35,487 bases of DNA, from positions 1-35,487 of the forward strand of contig NZ_NCKN01000007.1 of the NCBI RefSeq assembly GCF_002257455.1. Direction: 5' to 3'. The DNA is from Microbacterium sp. 13-71-7. Lineage in GTDB: Bacteria > Actinomycetota > Actinomycetes > Actinomycetales > Microbacteriaceae. The notes below the pieces were generated by a model. It made no database searches. It saw nothing but the letters and a program-made list of their open reading frames with translations, and was not told where the DNA came from. Shown here one piece after another: positions 16,409 through 23,535 of the stretch. The position numbers and the translations under genes were made by a program. Each line of letters starts with the position of its first letter. Position 1 is the stretch's first letter.

Positions 16409-17464
16409 GTGAATCGTCATGACCTCGCCCTCATCGGCTTCGGCGGCGTGAACCGCGCCCTCGCCGAGATCATCCACGTTCGCGGAGAGGAGCTCGCGGC
16501 CGAGCTCGGCTTCGCACTGCGCGTCGTCGCGATCACCGATCTGCGCCTGGGCTCGCTCATGCAGTCCGAGGGCATCGACCTCGGCGCCGTGTTCCGGATG
16601 GCCGATGACGCGACCTTCGCGGGCCTCCCGGGAGGCGTCGCCGTGCCGCAGAACGACTACGTGATCCGCAGCACCACGGCCGACATCGTCGTGGAGGCGA
16701 CCTTCACCAACCCGGTGGACGGCGAGCCGGCGGTGTCGCACGTGCGCGCAGCCCTGGAGAGCGGCAAGAGCGTCACGACGACCAACAAGGGCCCGGTCGC
16801 GCTCGCGGGCACCGAGCTCAACCGCATCGCGGACGCGCGGGGCGTGCGCTTCGAGTACGAGGGCTCCGTGATGAGCGGCACGCCCGTGCTCCGCTTCGCC
16901 TCCGACGCGCTGCCTGGCCTCCGGATCTCGGCCGTGCAGGGGATCCTGAACGGCACGAGCAACTATGTGCTCGGGCAGATGGAGTCCGGCATGACGCTCG
17001 CGGACGCCGTCGCGGAGGCCCAGTCGCTCGGCTACGCGGAGGCGGATCCGACGGCCGACATCGAAGGATCCGACGTGCTGCTGAAGGTCGTCATCCTCGC
17101 CAACGAGATCCTCGGCGCGAACATCACGACGGCCGACGTCGAGCGGCGCGGGATCTCCGGCATCACCCAGGAGGACATCGTCGCAGCGGCCGCCGACGGC
17201 CGCCGGTGGAAGCTGATCGGCACCGCCCGCCGCGACGACGCGGGCGAGATCGTCGCCACGGTCGAGCCCGTCGCGCTGCCCTCGACGCATCCGTTGGCCG
17301 GCATCTCGGGGCCCATGAACGCCGTGTCCTTCGACACGGACCTGCTCGGCGCCGTCACCGTCTCGGGCCCCGGCGCCGGTCGGATGGAGACGGCGTACGC
17401 GCTCCTCTCCGACATCATCGCGATCGACGCGCACCAGCGCGCCCTCGCCGAGGCGAGCCGATGA
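16409..17464 (+). CDS. hom: Homoserine dehydrogenase
   Basis: NAD(P)-dependent interconversion of L-aspartate 4-semialdehyde and L-homoserine; cytoplasmic. At 351 residues it is the short form without the C-terminal ACT domain. Seen: Rossmann motif L-I-G-F-G-G-V-N near the N-terminus, T-T-N-K-G-P in the coenzyme region, G-I-L-N-G-T-S-N-Y and A-E-A-D-P-T-A-D-I-E-G-S-D of the catalytic domain. The GTG start has AAGGAG about 6 bases upstream. It overlaps the aldehyde dehydrogenase by ATGA. Absence of the feedback-inhibition ACT domain and the pairing with a dehydrogenase rather than threonine or methionine biosynthesis genes suggest a catabolic direction, homoserine to aspartate semialdehyde. 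This direction is inference. Confidence 0.93.
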   Translation: MNRHDLALIGFGGVNRALAEIIHVRGEELAAELGFALRVVAITDLRLGSLMQSEGIDLGAVFRMADDATFAGLPGGVAVPQNDYVIRSTTADIVVEATFTNPVDGEPAVSHVRAALESGKSVTTTNKGPVALAGTELNRIADARGVRFEYEGSVMSGTPVLRFASDALPGLRISAVQGILNGTSNYVLGQMESGMTLADAVAEAQSLGYAEADPTADIEGSDVLLKVVILANEILGANITTADVERRGISGITQEDIVAAAADGRRWKLIGTARRDDAGEIVATVEPVALPSTHPLAGISGPMNAVSFDTDLLGAVTVSGPGAGRMETAYALLSDIIAIDAHQRALAEASR

Positions 17465-18876
17465 GCGCGCCCGTCATCATGGAACCCCTCGACGTGGCGG
17501 AGCCGGCGGCGCTGGCCGTGCGCAGCCCGTTCGACGGCCGCACGATCGGCTCCGTCCGCCAGAGCACGCCCGACGACGTGGCGGGGATCCTGCAGCGGGC
17601 GCGCGCCGGCTTCGCGATCTCGCGCACGCTCTCGCGCTTCGCCCGGCACGAGATCCTCGACCGCGCGGCGGGTCTGCTGCGCGAACGGGCGGACGAGGCG
17701 GCCTCGCTCATCGTGGGCGAGGCCGGCAAGACCATCCGGCAGGCGCGCAAGGAGGTGCGCCGTGCGGTGACGACGCTGTCCCTCTCCGCCGAGACCGCGC
17801 GCTCGCACGCGGGCGAGGTGATCCCCTTCGACGCCTTCGAGGGATCCGAGAAGCGCCGCGGCTGGTTCACCAGGGAGCCGCTCGGCGTCATCGTCGCGAT
17901 CACGCCCTACAACGACCCGCTCAACCTCGTCGCGCACAAGCTCGGCCCGGCGGTGGCCGCCGGGGACGCGATCATCCTGAAGCCCTCCCCGCTCGCCCCG
18001 CTCACCGCGGAGTTCCTCGTCGCCCTTCTCGTGGAAGCCGGACTGCCCGCCGAGGTCATCACGACGGTCCACGGCGAGCCCGCGGTCGCGCAGGCTCTCG
18101 TGGCCGCGCACGACGTCCGCCTGATCTCGTTCACCGGCGGGTTCGCGACCGGTGAGGCCATCGCGCGCAGCGCGGGGCTGAAGCGGCTCGCGATGGAGCT
18201 CGGCGGCAACGCCCCCGTCCTGGTGTTCGCGGACGCCGACATCCCGGCGGCGGTCGAGGCCTGCGTCTCCGGCGCCTTCTGGGCCGCCGGTCAGAACTGC
18301 GTGGGAGCGCAGCGGATCCTGGTGCAGCGCGAGGTGCACGAGCGCTTCCGCGACGCGTTCGTCGCCCGCACGAGGGAGCTCATCGCCGGCGACCCCGCGG
18401 ACGAGCGCACCGACGTCGGCCCGATGATCTCGGCGGACGCCGCCGAGCGCGCGCAGCGCCTCGTCGACGACGCCGTCGCCGTCGGAGCACGCGTGCTCGC
18501 CGGGCACCGCCGTGAGGGCTCGGTGTACTGGCCGACCGTCCTCGACACCGTGCCGTACTCCTGCGCACTGTGGCAGGACGAGGCGTTCGCCCCGGTCGTG
18601 GCGCTCGCTCCCTTCGACACGGAGGAGGAGGCGATCGCCCTGGCGAACGAGACCGACTATGCCCTGCATGCCGGGGTCTTCACGGCGGATCTCACCCGGG
18701 CGCTCAGGGTCTCCGAGCAGATCGAGGCGGGTGGCGTGATGATCAACGACTCCTCGGACTACCGCGTCGACAGCATGCCGTTCGGCGGCGCGAAGCACGG
18801 CAGCATGGGCCGCGAAGGCGTGCGGTTCGCCTATGAGGAGCTGACCCAGCCCAAGGTGGTGGCCATCAGCACCTGA
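17461..18876 (+). CDS. NAD(P)-dependent aldehyde dehydrogenase
   Basis: Aldehyde dehydrogenase superfamily, 471 residues. Visible landmarks: N151 in T-P-Y-N-D-P, K174 in I-L-K-P-S, general base E246 in M-E-L-G-G-N-A-P, catalytic C280 in G-Q-N-C-V-G-A, and P-F-G-G-A-K near the C-terminus. The ATG at 17461 is fixed by the ATGA overlap with the hom stop; the open frame further upstream is a shadow of hom. Coupling to homoserine dehydrogenase suggests its substrate is aspartate 4-semialdehyde, giving aspartate, but succinate semialdehyde and others are possible. A strong hairpin ends the transcription unit. Confidence 0.92.
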   Translation: MSAPVIMEPLDVAEPAALAVRSPFDGRTIGSVRQSTPDDVAGILQRARAGFAISRTLSRFARHEILDRAAGLLRERADEAASLIVGEAGKTIRQARKEVRRAVTTLSLSAETARSHAGEVIPFDAFEGSEKRRGWFTREPLGVIVAITPYNDPLNLVAHKLGPAVAAGDAIILKPSPLAPLTAEFLVALLVEAGLPAEVITTVHGEPAVAQALVAAHDVRLISFTGGFATGEAIARSAGLKRLAMELGGNAPVLVFADADIPAAVEACVSGAFWAAGQNCVGAQRILVQREVHERFRDAFVARTRELIAGDPADERTDVGPMISADAAERAQRLVDDAVAVGARVLAGHRREGSVYWPTVLDTVPYSCALWQDEAFAPVVALAPFDTEEEAIALANETDYALHAGVFTADLTRALRVSEQIEAGGVMINDSSDYRVDSMPFGGAKHGSMGREGVRFAYEELTQPKVVAIST

Positions 18877-18881
18877 CCCGC

Positions 18882-18910
18882 GATCGGCGCCGGCCGGTCC
18901 GGCGCCGATC
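18882..18910. terminator. Hairpin between convergent ALDH and lrp genes
   Basis: Perfect inverted repeat with 12-base arms (GATCGGCGCCGG and its complement) and a 5-base loop, just past the ALDH stop and touching the lrp stop. The GC-rich stem without a clear T-run fits a bidirectional actinobacterial terminator. Confidence 0.7.
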
Positions 18911-19337
18911 AGGGCCTGTCGATGACGCGCGTGAGCGAGAGCGCCGTGACCGTGTTCTCGACCCCGGGCAGGGCGGCGATCATCTCCCAGATCTCGCCGA
19001 TCCGGTCCATGGTGTCCGCCCGCACGGTGACGAAGAGGTCGAACTCCCCGGAGAGGATGTCGCAGCGCACCACCTCCGGGATCCGCTCGAGCGCCGTCAC
19101 GACATGCGCACCGCGCATGCGATCCGCGCGGTAGACCATCACGATCGCGGTCACCCGTCGCGCCGCCGCCGCACCGCGCACCACGGTGTACCCCGCGATC
19201 ACGCCGTCGCGCTCCATGCGCTCGATCCGCTGCTTCACGGCGTTGCGCGACAGATGCACCCGGCCCGCGAGCTCCACCAGGGCGACGCGGGCATCCGCCG
19301 TCAGCTCCGCCAAGATGCGGTGATCCGTCCCATCCAC
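18909..19337 (-). CDS. Lrp/AsnC family transcriptional regulator
   Basis: 142 residues. The N-terminal helix-turn-helix reads D-H-R-I-L-A-E-L-T-A-D-A-R and L-A-G-R-V-H-L-S-R-N-A-V-K-Q-R-I-E-R-M-E, followed by G-V-I-A-G-Y-T. The C-terminal RAM ligand-binding domain has I-P-E-V-V-R-C-D-I-L-S-G-E-F-D-L-F-V. The GTG start at 19337 has AGGTGA just upstream; there is no ATG at the right place. It is divergent from the PLP gamma-lyase-family gene and convergent with ALDH. Lrp-type regulators usually respond to an amino acid and control its own uptake or catabolism genes, so the flanking hom-ALDH and PLP genes are likely targets. Confidence 0.92.
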   Translation of the reverse strand: MDGTDHRILAELTADARVALVELAGRVHLSRNAVKQRIERMERDGVIAGYTVVRGAAAARRVTAIVMVYRADRMRGAHVVTALERIPEVVRCDILSGEFDLFVTVRADTMDRIGEIWEMIAALPGVENTVTALSLTRVIDRP

Positions 19338-19355
19338 GCTTCACCTACTTCGTTC

Positions 19356-19382
19356 ATGTGCAATATAGACAATTGCAGATGT
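19356..19382 (-). promoter_or_regulatory. Putative Lrp operator region
   Basis: An AT-rich island in GC-rich DNA. It holds TGCAAT-N7-ATTGCA (19359-19377). On the minus strand it also carries AACATCTGC, 6 bases, CTATAT, 2 bases, CACAT, similar to the hom/permease spacer at 16155-16180. Its place between lrp and its probable target suggests an autoregulated Lrp site. Confidence 0.5.
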
Positions 19383-19401
19383 TGATATCACACGTTAGCG
19401 T
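19373..19401 (+). promoter_or_regulatory. Promoter of PLP gamma-lyase-family gene
   Basis: TTGCAG (19373-19378), 17 bases, TAGCGT (19396-19401). The -35 overlaps the right arm of the TGCAAT/ATTGCA dyad, so a regulator bound there would compete with polymerase or contact it. Confidence 0.5.
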
Positions 19402-19449
19402 AATGCCGATGCGATGACCACGCTCATCGCCCAGACCCAGGAGGACCCC

Positions 19450-20649
19450 ATGACGGATCGTCCAGACCGCACCCGCCCCGCAACCCTGTCCGACGCGAGC
19501 CTCGCCGTCCACGCGGGCATCCACGTCGACTCGACCAAGGCCCTGCGAACGCCGCTCGTGATGGCCAACTCCTACCTCCTGCCGGAGGATCCGAGCGACA
19601 TCAGCTGGTCGGCGACGGCGCCCGGCCTCTACACGCGCAACACGGGTGTCAACCAGCAGGCGCTGCAGGAGAAGCTCGCGGCGCTCGAAGGCGGAGAGGA
19701 CGCCGTCGCGCTGGCATCAGGGGTCGCGGCGCTGCACGCCGTGTTCTTCACGCACGTCCGCGTGGGAGACCATGTGGTCGTCAGCGATGTGACCTACGAG
19801 GCGACCTGGCGCCTGTGGACCGAGCTGCTGCCGCAGCGGTACGGCATCGAGGCGACGTTCGTCGACATCACCGACCACGACGCCGTGCGGGCGGCGATGC
19901 GGCCGAACACCCGCCTCGTGTGCGTCGAGGCGATGGCGAACCCGACGACGCAGGTGACCGACGTCGCGGCGATCGCCGACATCGTGCACGATGCGGGCGC
20001 CATCCTCATGGTCGACTCCACCTACACGCCCCCGCCCTTCTACCGCCCCCTCCGCGACGGCGCGGATCTGGTCGTCCACTCCCTGACCAAGTTCATCAAC
20101 GGGCACGGCGACGCCATGGGCGGGGCCGTCATCGGCCGGCACGAGCTCATCGAGCCGATCAAGGCGGACGCGATGGTCGACGTCGGCGGGATCATCTCGC
20201 CGTTCAACGCCTGGCAGATCCAGCGCGGATCCGTCACCCTGCCGCTGCGGATGCGTCAGCATCTCGCGTCGGCGCAGGCGATCGCCGAGCTGCTCGCCGA
20301 TGACCCGCGCGTCGCCTACGTGTACTACCCTGGGCTCCCCTCGCATCCGCAGCACGAGCTCGCGGCCCGCCAGTTCGACGGCGCGTTCGGCGGGATGATC
20401 GCCTTCGCCGTCGACGGCGACCCAGACACGCAGAACCGCTTCGTCGCCAACCTGCGCCTGATCACCTCGGGCTTCTCGCTCGGCCACGACGACTCCCTCA
20501 TCGTGCACACGGGGACCGAGGGCGGGCGCGTGTCCACGTACCCCGAGCCTTTCCGCAGGCTGGGCCACCTGCGCCTGTCGGTCGGGCTGGAGGACACGGA
20601 CGACCTGCTCGCGGATCTGCGCGCGGCGCTCGACGCCACCTTCCGCTGA
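19450..20649 (+). CDS. PLP enzyme of the cystathionine gamma-synthase / methionine gamma-lyase family
   Basis: Fold-I PLP enzyme of the trans-sulfuration (Cys/Met metabolism) family, 399 residues. PLP lysine K214 lies in H-S-L-T-K-F-I-N-G-H-G-D; Y61 and R63 in Y-T-R bind the phosphate of the neighbouring subunit; the C-terminal S-V-G-L-E-D segment is conserved. The usual N-P-T after Y-x-R is replaced by T-G-V-N, marking a divergent subgroup. The ATG at 19450 has AGGAGGA about 5 bases upstream, better than the upstream in-frame ATG. Reactions in this family include gamma-elimination of methionine, homocysteine or activated homoserine to 2-oxobutyrate. Context with hom, ALDH and Lrp points to homoserine- or methionine-related catabolism. 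Confidence 0.88.
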   Translation: MTDRPDRTRPATLSDASLAVHAGIHVDSTKALRTPLVMANSYLLPEDPSDISWSATAPGLYTRNTGVNQQALQEKLAALEGGEDAVALASGVAALHAVFFTHVRVGDHVVVSDVTYEATWRLWTELLPQRYGIEATFVDITDHDAVRAAMRPNTRLVCVEAMANPTTQVTDVAAIADIVHDAGAILMVDSTYTPPPFYRPLRDGADLVVHSLTKFINGHGDAMGGAVIGRHELIEPIKADAMVDVGGIISPFNAWQIQRGSVTLPLRMRQHLASAQAIAELLADDPRVAYVYYPGLPSHPQHELAARQFDGAFGGMIAFAVDGDPDTQNRFVANLRLITSGFSLGHDDSLIVHTGTEGGRVSTYPEPFRRLGHLRLSVGLEDTDDLLADLRAALDATFR

Positions 20650-20763
20650 GATCACGGCCGCCGCCGGTCCGGCGAGCCCGATGCGCGGATCCGACTCCGC
20701 CGGGCGCGGATTCGGCAATCCTACGGATGGCGGCGGCCATGGCCGGGGCACAGGCTTTTGCGC

Positions 20764-21471
20764 ATGACCGATCGCCCCCGCATCCTGCTCGTCCACGGCG
20801 CCTGGGTGGGCGCCTGGGAATTCGCCGACGCCATCGCCCTGCTGCGCGAGGGGGGCTGGGAGGCGGAAGCCCTCGACCTGCCCTCGACGGGATCGACCGC
20901 CGGGATGGACGCCGACGCCGCCGCGGTCACCGCCGCGCTCGATGCGATGCCCGGCCCCGTGATCCTCGTGGGTCACTCGTACGGGGGCGTGCCGATCACG
21001 CAGGCGGGCGATCATCCCGCGGTGCAGCACCTCGTCTACGTGGCCGCCTTCGCCCTCGATGCCGGCGAGAGCGTGCAGAGCTCCCTCGGCGGTGCGCTTC
21101 CCGAGCTCTGGCACGTCGAGGGCGGCCAGGTCTTCCTCGGGCCGGATCGCGCGGCGCGCATCGCGATGGTGAGCGCCGACTTCCCACCGGGAACCCCGCC
21201 CGAGGCCGCAGAGCAGCTGGCCGAACTGTTCCGCCCGCAGTCGCTCGCGTCGCTCCAGGGCGAGGCGAGCCGCGTCGCGTGGAAGCGCAAGCCGGCGACG
21301 TACGTGCTCACCGAGAACGACGTGCTCGTCCCGCCGCCGTTCCAGGAGCTGCTCGCGACCCGCGCCGGCGCCGAGATCGTGCGCGTCCCCACCGGGCACG
21401 CGCCCTTCCAGGAGGATCCGACCGGTTTCGTCGCAGTGATAGAGGCGATCGCGGCGACTCAGGAGCCTTGA
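20764..21471 (+). CDS. Alpha/beta hydrolase
   Basis: 235-residue alpha/beta hydrolase of the EstC/salicylate-esterase-like type. The oxyanion segment L-L-V-H-G-A-W-V-G-A-W is at residues 8-18, the nucleophile elbow G-H-S-Y-G-G has Ser72, and the catalytic His is in T-G-H-A-P-F near the C-terminus. The ATG at 20764 is preferred over a TTG two codons earlier; no strong ribosome site precedes either. It follows the PLP enzyme after 114 bases on the same strand. The substrate is unknown; the family hydrolyses small esters or amides. The 114-base gap holds GC-rich short repeats but no clear gene. Confidence 0.88.
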   Translation: MTDRPRILLVHGAWVGAWEFADAIALLREGGWEAEALDLPSTGSTAGMDADAAAVTAALDAMPGPVILVGHSYGGVPITQAGDHPAVQHLVYVAAFALDAGESVQSSLGGALPELWHVEGGQVFLGPDRAARIAMVSADFPPGTPPEAAEQLAELFRPQSLASLQGEASRVAWKRKPATYVLTENDVLVPPPFQELLATRAGAEIVRVPTGHAPFQEDPTGFVAVIEAIAATQEP

Positions 21472-21524
21472 CAGGGGAACTTCACGGCCGAGAGGGTGGA
21501 TCTCATTCGAGAAGCGAGGTCGGG

Positions 21525-21890
21525 ATGGCAAGGGCGCAACGCCTGTACGGAGCGGCCCTCGTCGTTCTCGCAGCACTCGTCACTGCGGGCTGCGCACCCA
21601 CGACACCCCCTCCGGGCCAGCTCGTCGGCAAGGACCTGGAGCAGACCCAGGACAGCCTCGGGGGGCCTTTCATCATCATCGACATCACCCCGAACGTCAT
21701 CGACCAGCCGGCCGCGTACAACGACGGGAAGGACCCCGCGGGGTGGTCGGTGCTGGTCGCCTGCGCGTCCGACTCTGGCGAGGGATACGTCGTGGGCGTG
21801 ATCCCGAAGGCGTCGGCGACGACGAGCATCATCCGCTCGGCCAAGGCCGGCGACTACGACTCCTACGTCGCGGGCTGCGCCAAGAGCTAG
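21525..21890 (+). CDS. Small secreted lipoprotein with PASTA-like segment
   Basis: 121 residues. A signal peptide (R-A-Q-R-L-Y, then a hydrophobic run A-A-L-V-V-L-A-A-L-V) ends in V-T-A-G-C, giving a probable lipidated Cys23, though the -3 position is T rather than the usual L/V/I. The mature part begins with Pro/Thr spacer residues, then L-V-G-K-D-L-E-Q-T-Q-D-S-L, which resembles the start of a PASTA repeat, the domain of actinobacterial Ser/Thr kinases and PBPs that senses peptidoglycan. Two later cysteines (V-A-C-A-S and A-G-C-A-K) may form a disulfide. The ATG has GAGG about 6 bases upstream. It stands alone with its own terminator. The function is not known. Confidence 0.8.
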   Translation: MARAQRLYGAALVVLAALVTAGCAPTTPPPGQLVGKDLEQTQDSLGGPFIIIDITPNVIDQPAAYNDGKDPAGWSVLVACASDSGEGYVVGVIPKASATTSIIRSAKAGDYDSYVAGCAKS

Positions 21891-21907
21891 CGCCGACCGG
21901 GAAAAGC

Positions 21908-21935
21908 GAAACGGCCCGCCGAAGCGAGCCGTTTC
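21908..21935 (+). terminator. Rho-independent-like terminator after lipoprotein gene
   Basis: Inverted repeat GAAACGGC / GCCGTTTC with a 12-base loop, followed by TTACT. It lies 18 bases after the lipoprotein stop. Confidence 0.7.
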
Positions 21936-22022
21936 TTACTGTCAGATCGTCACGGTCGACGGTGCGAGCATTGTTGACCTTTTGGTCGACGACGTGCTGC
22001 TCGATCGTGGACGCGACCCCTG

Positions 22023-22064
22023 TGGAGGATCCATCAAACAGGGCGAGAATGTTCTCCCGGCCGG
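22023..22064 (-). repeat. 42-bp direct repeat, copy 1
   Basis: About 34 of 42 bases match the segment at 22976-23017, in the same orientation. In one minus-strand frame it reads G-R-E-N-I-L-A-L-F-D-G-S-S, and most differences from copy 2 are synonymous or conservative in that frame, hinting at ancestral coding. No convincing start or complete gene is seen around it. Confidence 0.6.
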
Positions 22065-22093
22065 AACAGGCCGCGGCGTCGACTTACGACTAC

Positions 22094-22657
22094 TCAAGGG
22101 CTTGGTGCAGTGCTCACCGTGCATTGAGGGTTGGCGCCGAGCACTCCGGCCGAGGCTGTCGCCACGAGCCAGCTCGAGGTCCATCCACCGGGACCAACGA
22201 AACGGATCCCGAAGCTCATCGAATTGCCGAGGAGGCCCGAGAGCAGGCCGCCGTTCATCACGGTCGTGTACGCCGTGGTCGTACCGGTTGTGGTCACATT
22301 GCTCAGGAGCGGGCCGGTGATGGGCGTCAGCAAGCCCTGGTTCGTGCTGCCGTACTGCGCGTTGCTTGAGCTGTATCCGGTCACCCCCGCCGGTACGCGC
22401 CACGAGATCGTCAGGACGGGGTTCGCGCCGAGCAGTCCGGGATCGAGCACGCACCCCGGCGTCTGCGAACTGACCGGGGCAGGAACCGTGAGCGCGGTCA
22501 GCGTGCCGCTCGCTGCGAACTCACCGTCAGTGAACGATGCGTCCGTCGTCTCTTCGTGCGGCCACGTCAGCAGTGTCAGGAATGACGCGGTGGTGACGGC
22601 CGCGAGCACAGCAAGGACTCTGCGACGGCTGCGTGCGCGAGACGCCTCGGTAGCCAT
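22094..22657 (-). CDS. SipW-type (alternate signal) exported protein
   Basis: 187 residues. The N-terminus has basic residues (R-A-R-S-R-R-R), a hydrophobic stretch at about 14-32, then T-T-D-A-S-F-T-D-G-E-F-A. This arrangement is typical of actinobacterial proteins cleaved by SipW-type signal peptidases (TasA/camelysin-like or alternate-signal-mediated exported proteins). The mature part is Ser/Thr/Gly-rich beta-type sequence with two cysteines (P-G-C-V and P-Q-C-T) that could form a disulfide. The ATG at 22657 has AAGGAA about 6 bases upstream; an upstream open frame is not supported. No SipW peptidase gene is in the window. It is flanked by the 42-bp direct repeats. The role is presumably at the cell surface or in biofilm matrix; the exact function is unknown. 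Confidence 0.75.
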   Translation of the reverse strand: MATEASRARSRRRVLAVLAAVTTASFLTLLTWPHEETTDASFTDGEFAASGTLTALTVPAPVSSQTPGCVLDPGLLGANPVLTISWRVPAGVTGYSSSNAQYGSTNQGLLTPITGPLLSNVTTTGTTTAYTTVMNGGLLSGLLGNSMSFGIRFVGPGGWTSSWLVATASAGVLGANPQCTVSTAPSP

Positions 22658-23054
22658 GATGTTCCTTACGGTCAGGCCTGTGGCCCCCATCCTGGATCGA
22701 GGAATACTGGTATGCAAGACCTTCGCACGAGGACGACCAGTCCGCCGGGACACCGCAATCCCCTCGAGACGCCGGGGCCCGGATCCTCACCGCCATATGA
22801 AGCGACGGCGTGCGGCTTTCTTCCCCTCGCCGCTGAAGGCGGCCTGCTGGGCGCATCGTCAGCAGGCCAATGCGAGATGAAGAATCGGGTAAAGGGCGTC
22901 CGTCGCCGTCGAATTCGCTTCGCCCCGTCTGGGCGACACACCTGGCTCGAACCGGTGTCAAGCTCGACCACGCGGTGGAGGATCCGTCGGAGAGGGCAAT
23001 CATGTTCTCTCGGCCGGGGTCTCAAGAACTATCAAGAGTCTCGATCCGGTGACG
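22658..23054. other. Gene-poor spacer upstream of SipW-type gene
   Basis: About 400 bases without a supportable gene. It contains the ribosome site of the exported-protein gene, a weak promoter candidate reading on the minus strand (TTGCAT, 17 bases, CAGGAT) within the ~60 bases before it, and copy 2 of the 42-bp repeat. Short open frames on both strands lack starts with ribosome sites and show no family features. It may be a long leader or the remains of a decayed tandem unit. Confidence 0.5.
22976..23017 (-). repeat. 42-bp direct repeat, copy 2
   Basis: Matches the 22023-22064 segment at about 81 percent in the same orientation, reading G-R-E-N-M-I-A-L-S-D-G-S-S on the minus strand. It lies about 320 bases upstream of the exported-protein start, while copy 1 lies just downstream of its stop. 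Confidence 0.6.
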
Positions 23055-23468
23055 CTACATGCGCCGGCGGAAGGCGCGTCCTGACACGGATGTCGGGTGG
23101 ATACGCACCCACCGGTCTTTCGGCTCCGGCGCCCACGGTGTGACCCCGGTCTTCTCGGCGTCGAGCGTGTCCGCGTCCCGGTCGAACTCCTCGGCGACGC
23201 CCTTCACCATCACGCTGAACGCTTCGGGTCCGTCGGTCCCGTCGATCTCGAAGACGACACGCTGCCGTATGGTCAACTTGAGCAGTTTCGTGCCTGCGGA
23301 GGTCCGGAACACGATCATCCCGTCGAGTACGCCGTGGTTGATCGGGAAGACGTCGATCTCGTCCGCCGCGGCGACGGCGATGCGCCCGTACGGGGCCGCG
23401 TGGATCCGCTCCCAGCATTCGCTTTCGGTGAGCGCGCGTGTCGGCTCCCTGCCCTCTTCGGTGTCCAT
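23055..23468 (-). CDS. Pyridoxamine 5'-phosphate oxidase family (PPOX) protein
   Basis: 137 residues of the split-barrel flavin-binding family. The pattern E-C-W-E-R-I-H-A-A-P-Y-G-R-I-A-V, then F-P-I-N-H-G-V-L-D-G-M-I-V-F-R-T and G-T-K-L, is typical of DosR-regulon proteins of the Rv2004/Rv3131-neighbourhood type and other small F420 or FMN binding PPOX proteins. The ATG at 23468 is chosen by family length; the upstream open frame is a shadow. A DosR-box-like sequence lies 48 bases before this ATG. It sits downstream of the P-type ATPase on the same strand with a 67-base gap. The redox substrate and cofactor (FMN or F420) are unknown. Confidence 0.85.
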   Translation of the reverse strand: MDTEEGREPTRALTESECWERIHAAPYGRIAVAAADEIDVFPINHGVLDGMIVFRTSAGTKLLKLTIRQRVVFEIDGTDGPEAFSVMVKGVAEEFDRDADTLDAEKTGVTPWAPEPKDRWVRIHPTSVSGRAFRRRM

Positions 23469-23502
23469 GGCCCGATGATCCCCGGCTCGGCGGCTCCGGA
23501 CC

Positions 23503-23516
23503 GGGCCTAAGGTCCC
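23503..23516 (-). promoter_or_regulatory. DosR-box-like site upstream of PPOX gene
   Basis: Minus strand GGGACCTTAGGCCC. Against the mycobacterial DosR core GGGACTWWAGTCCC it differs at two symmetric positions, so the dyad is kept. Its first base is 48 bases before the PPOX ATG. Confidence 0.6.
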
Positions 23517-23535
23517 GTCGCGCTGGCGGACATGG

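Noticed and set aside
14605-16422. Plus-strand 605-codon frame opposite the permease
   Set aside because: Low-complexity charged sequence antisense to a clear membrane transporter, with no ribosome site.
22131-22880. Plus-strand frame opposite the SipW-type gene
   Set aside because: The minus frame has a signal peptide, motif and ribosome site; the plus frame has none of these.
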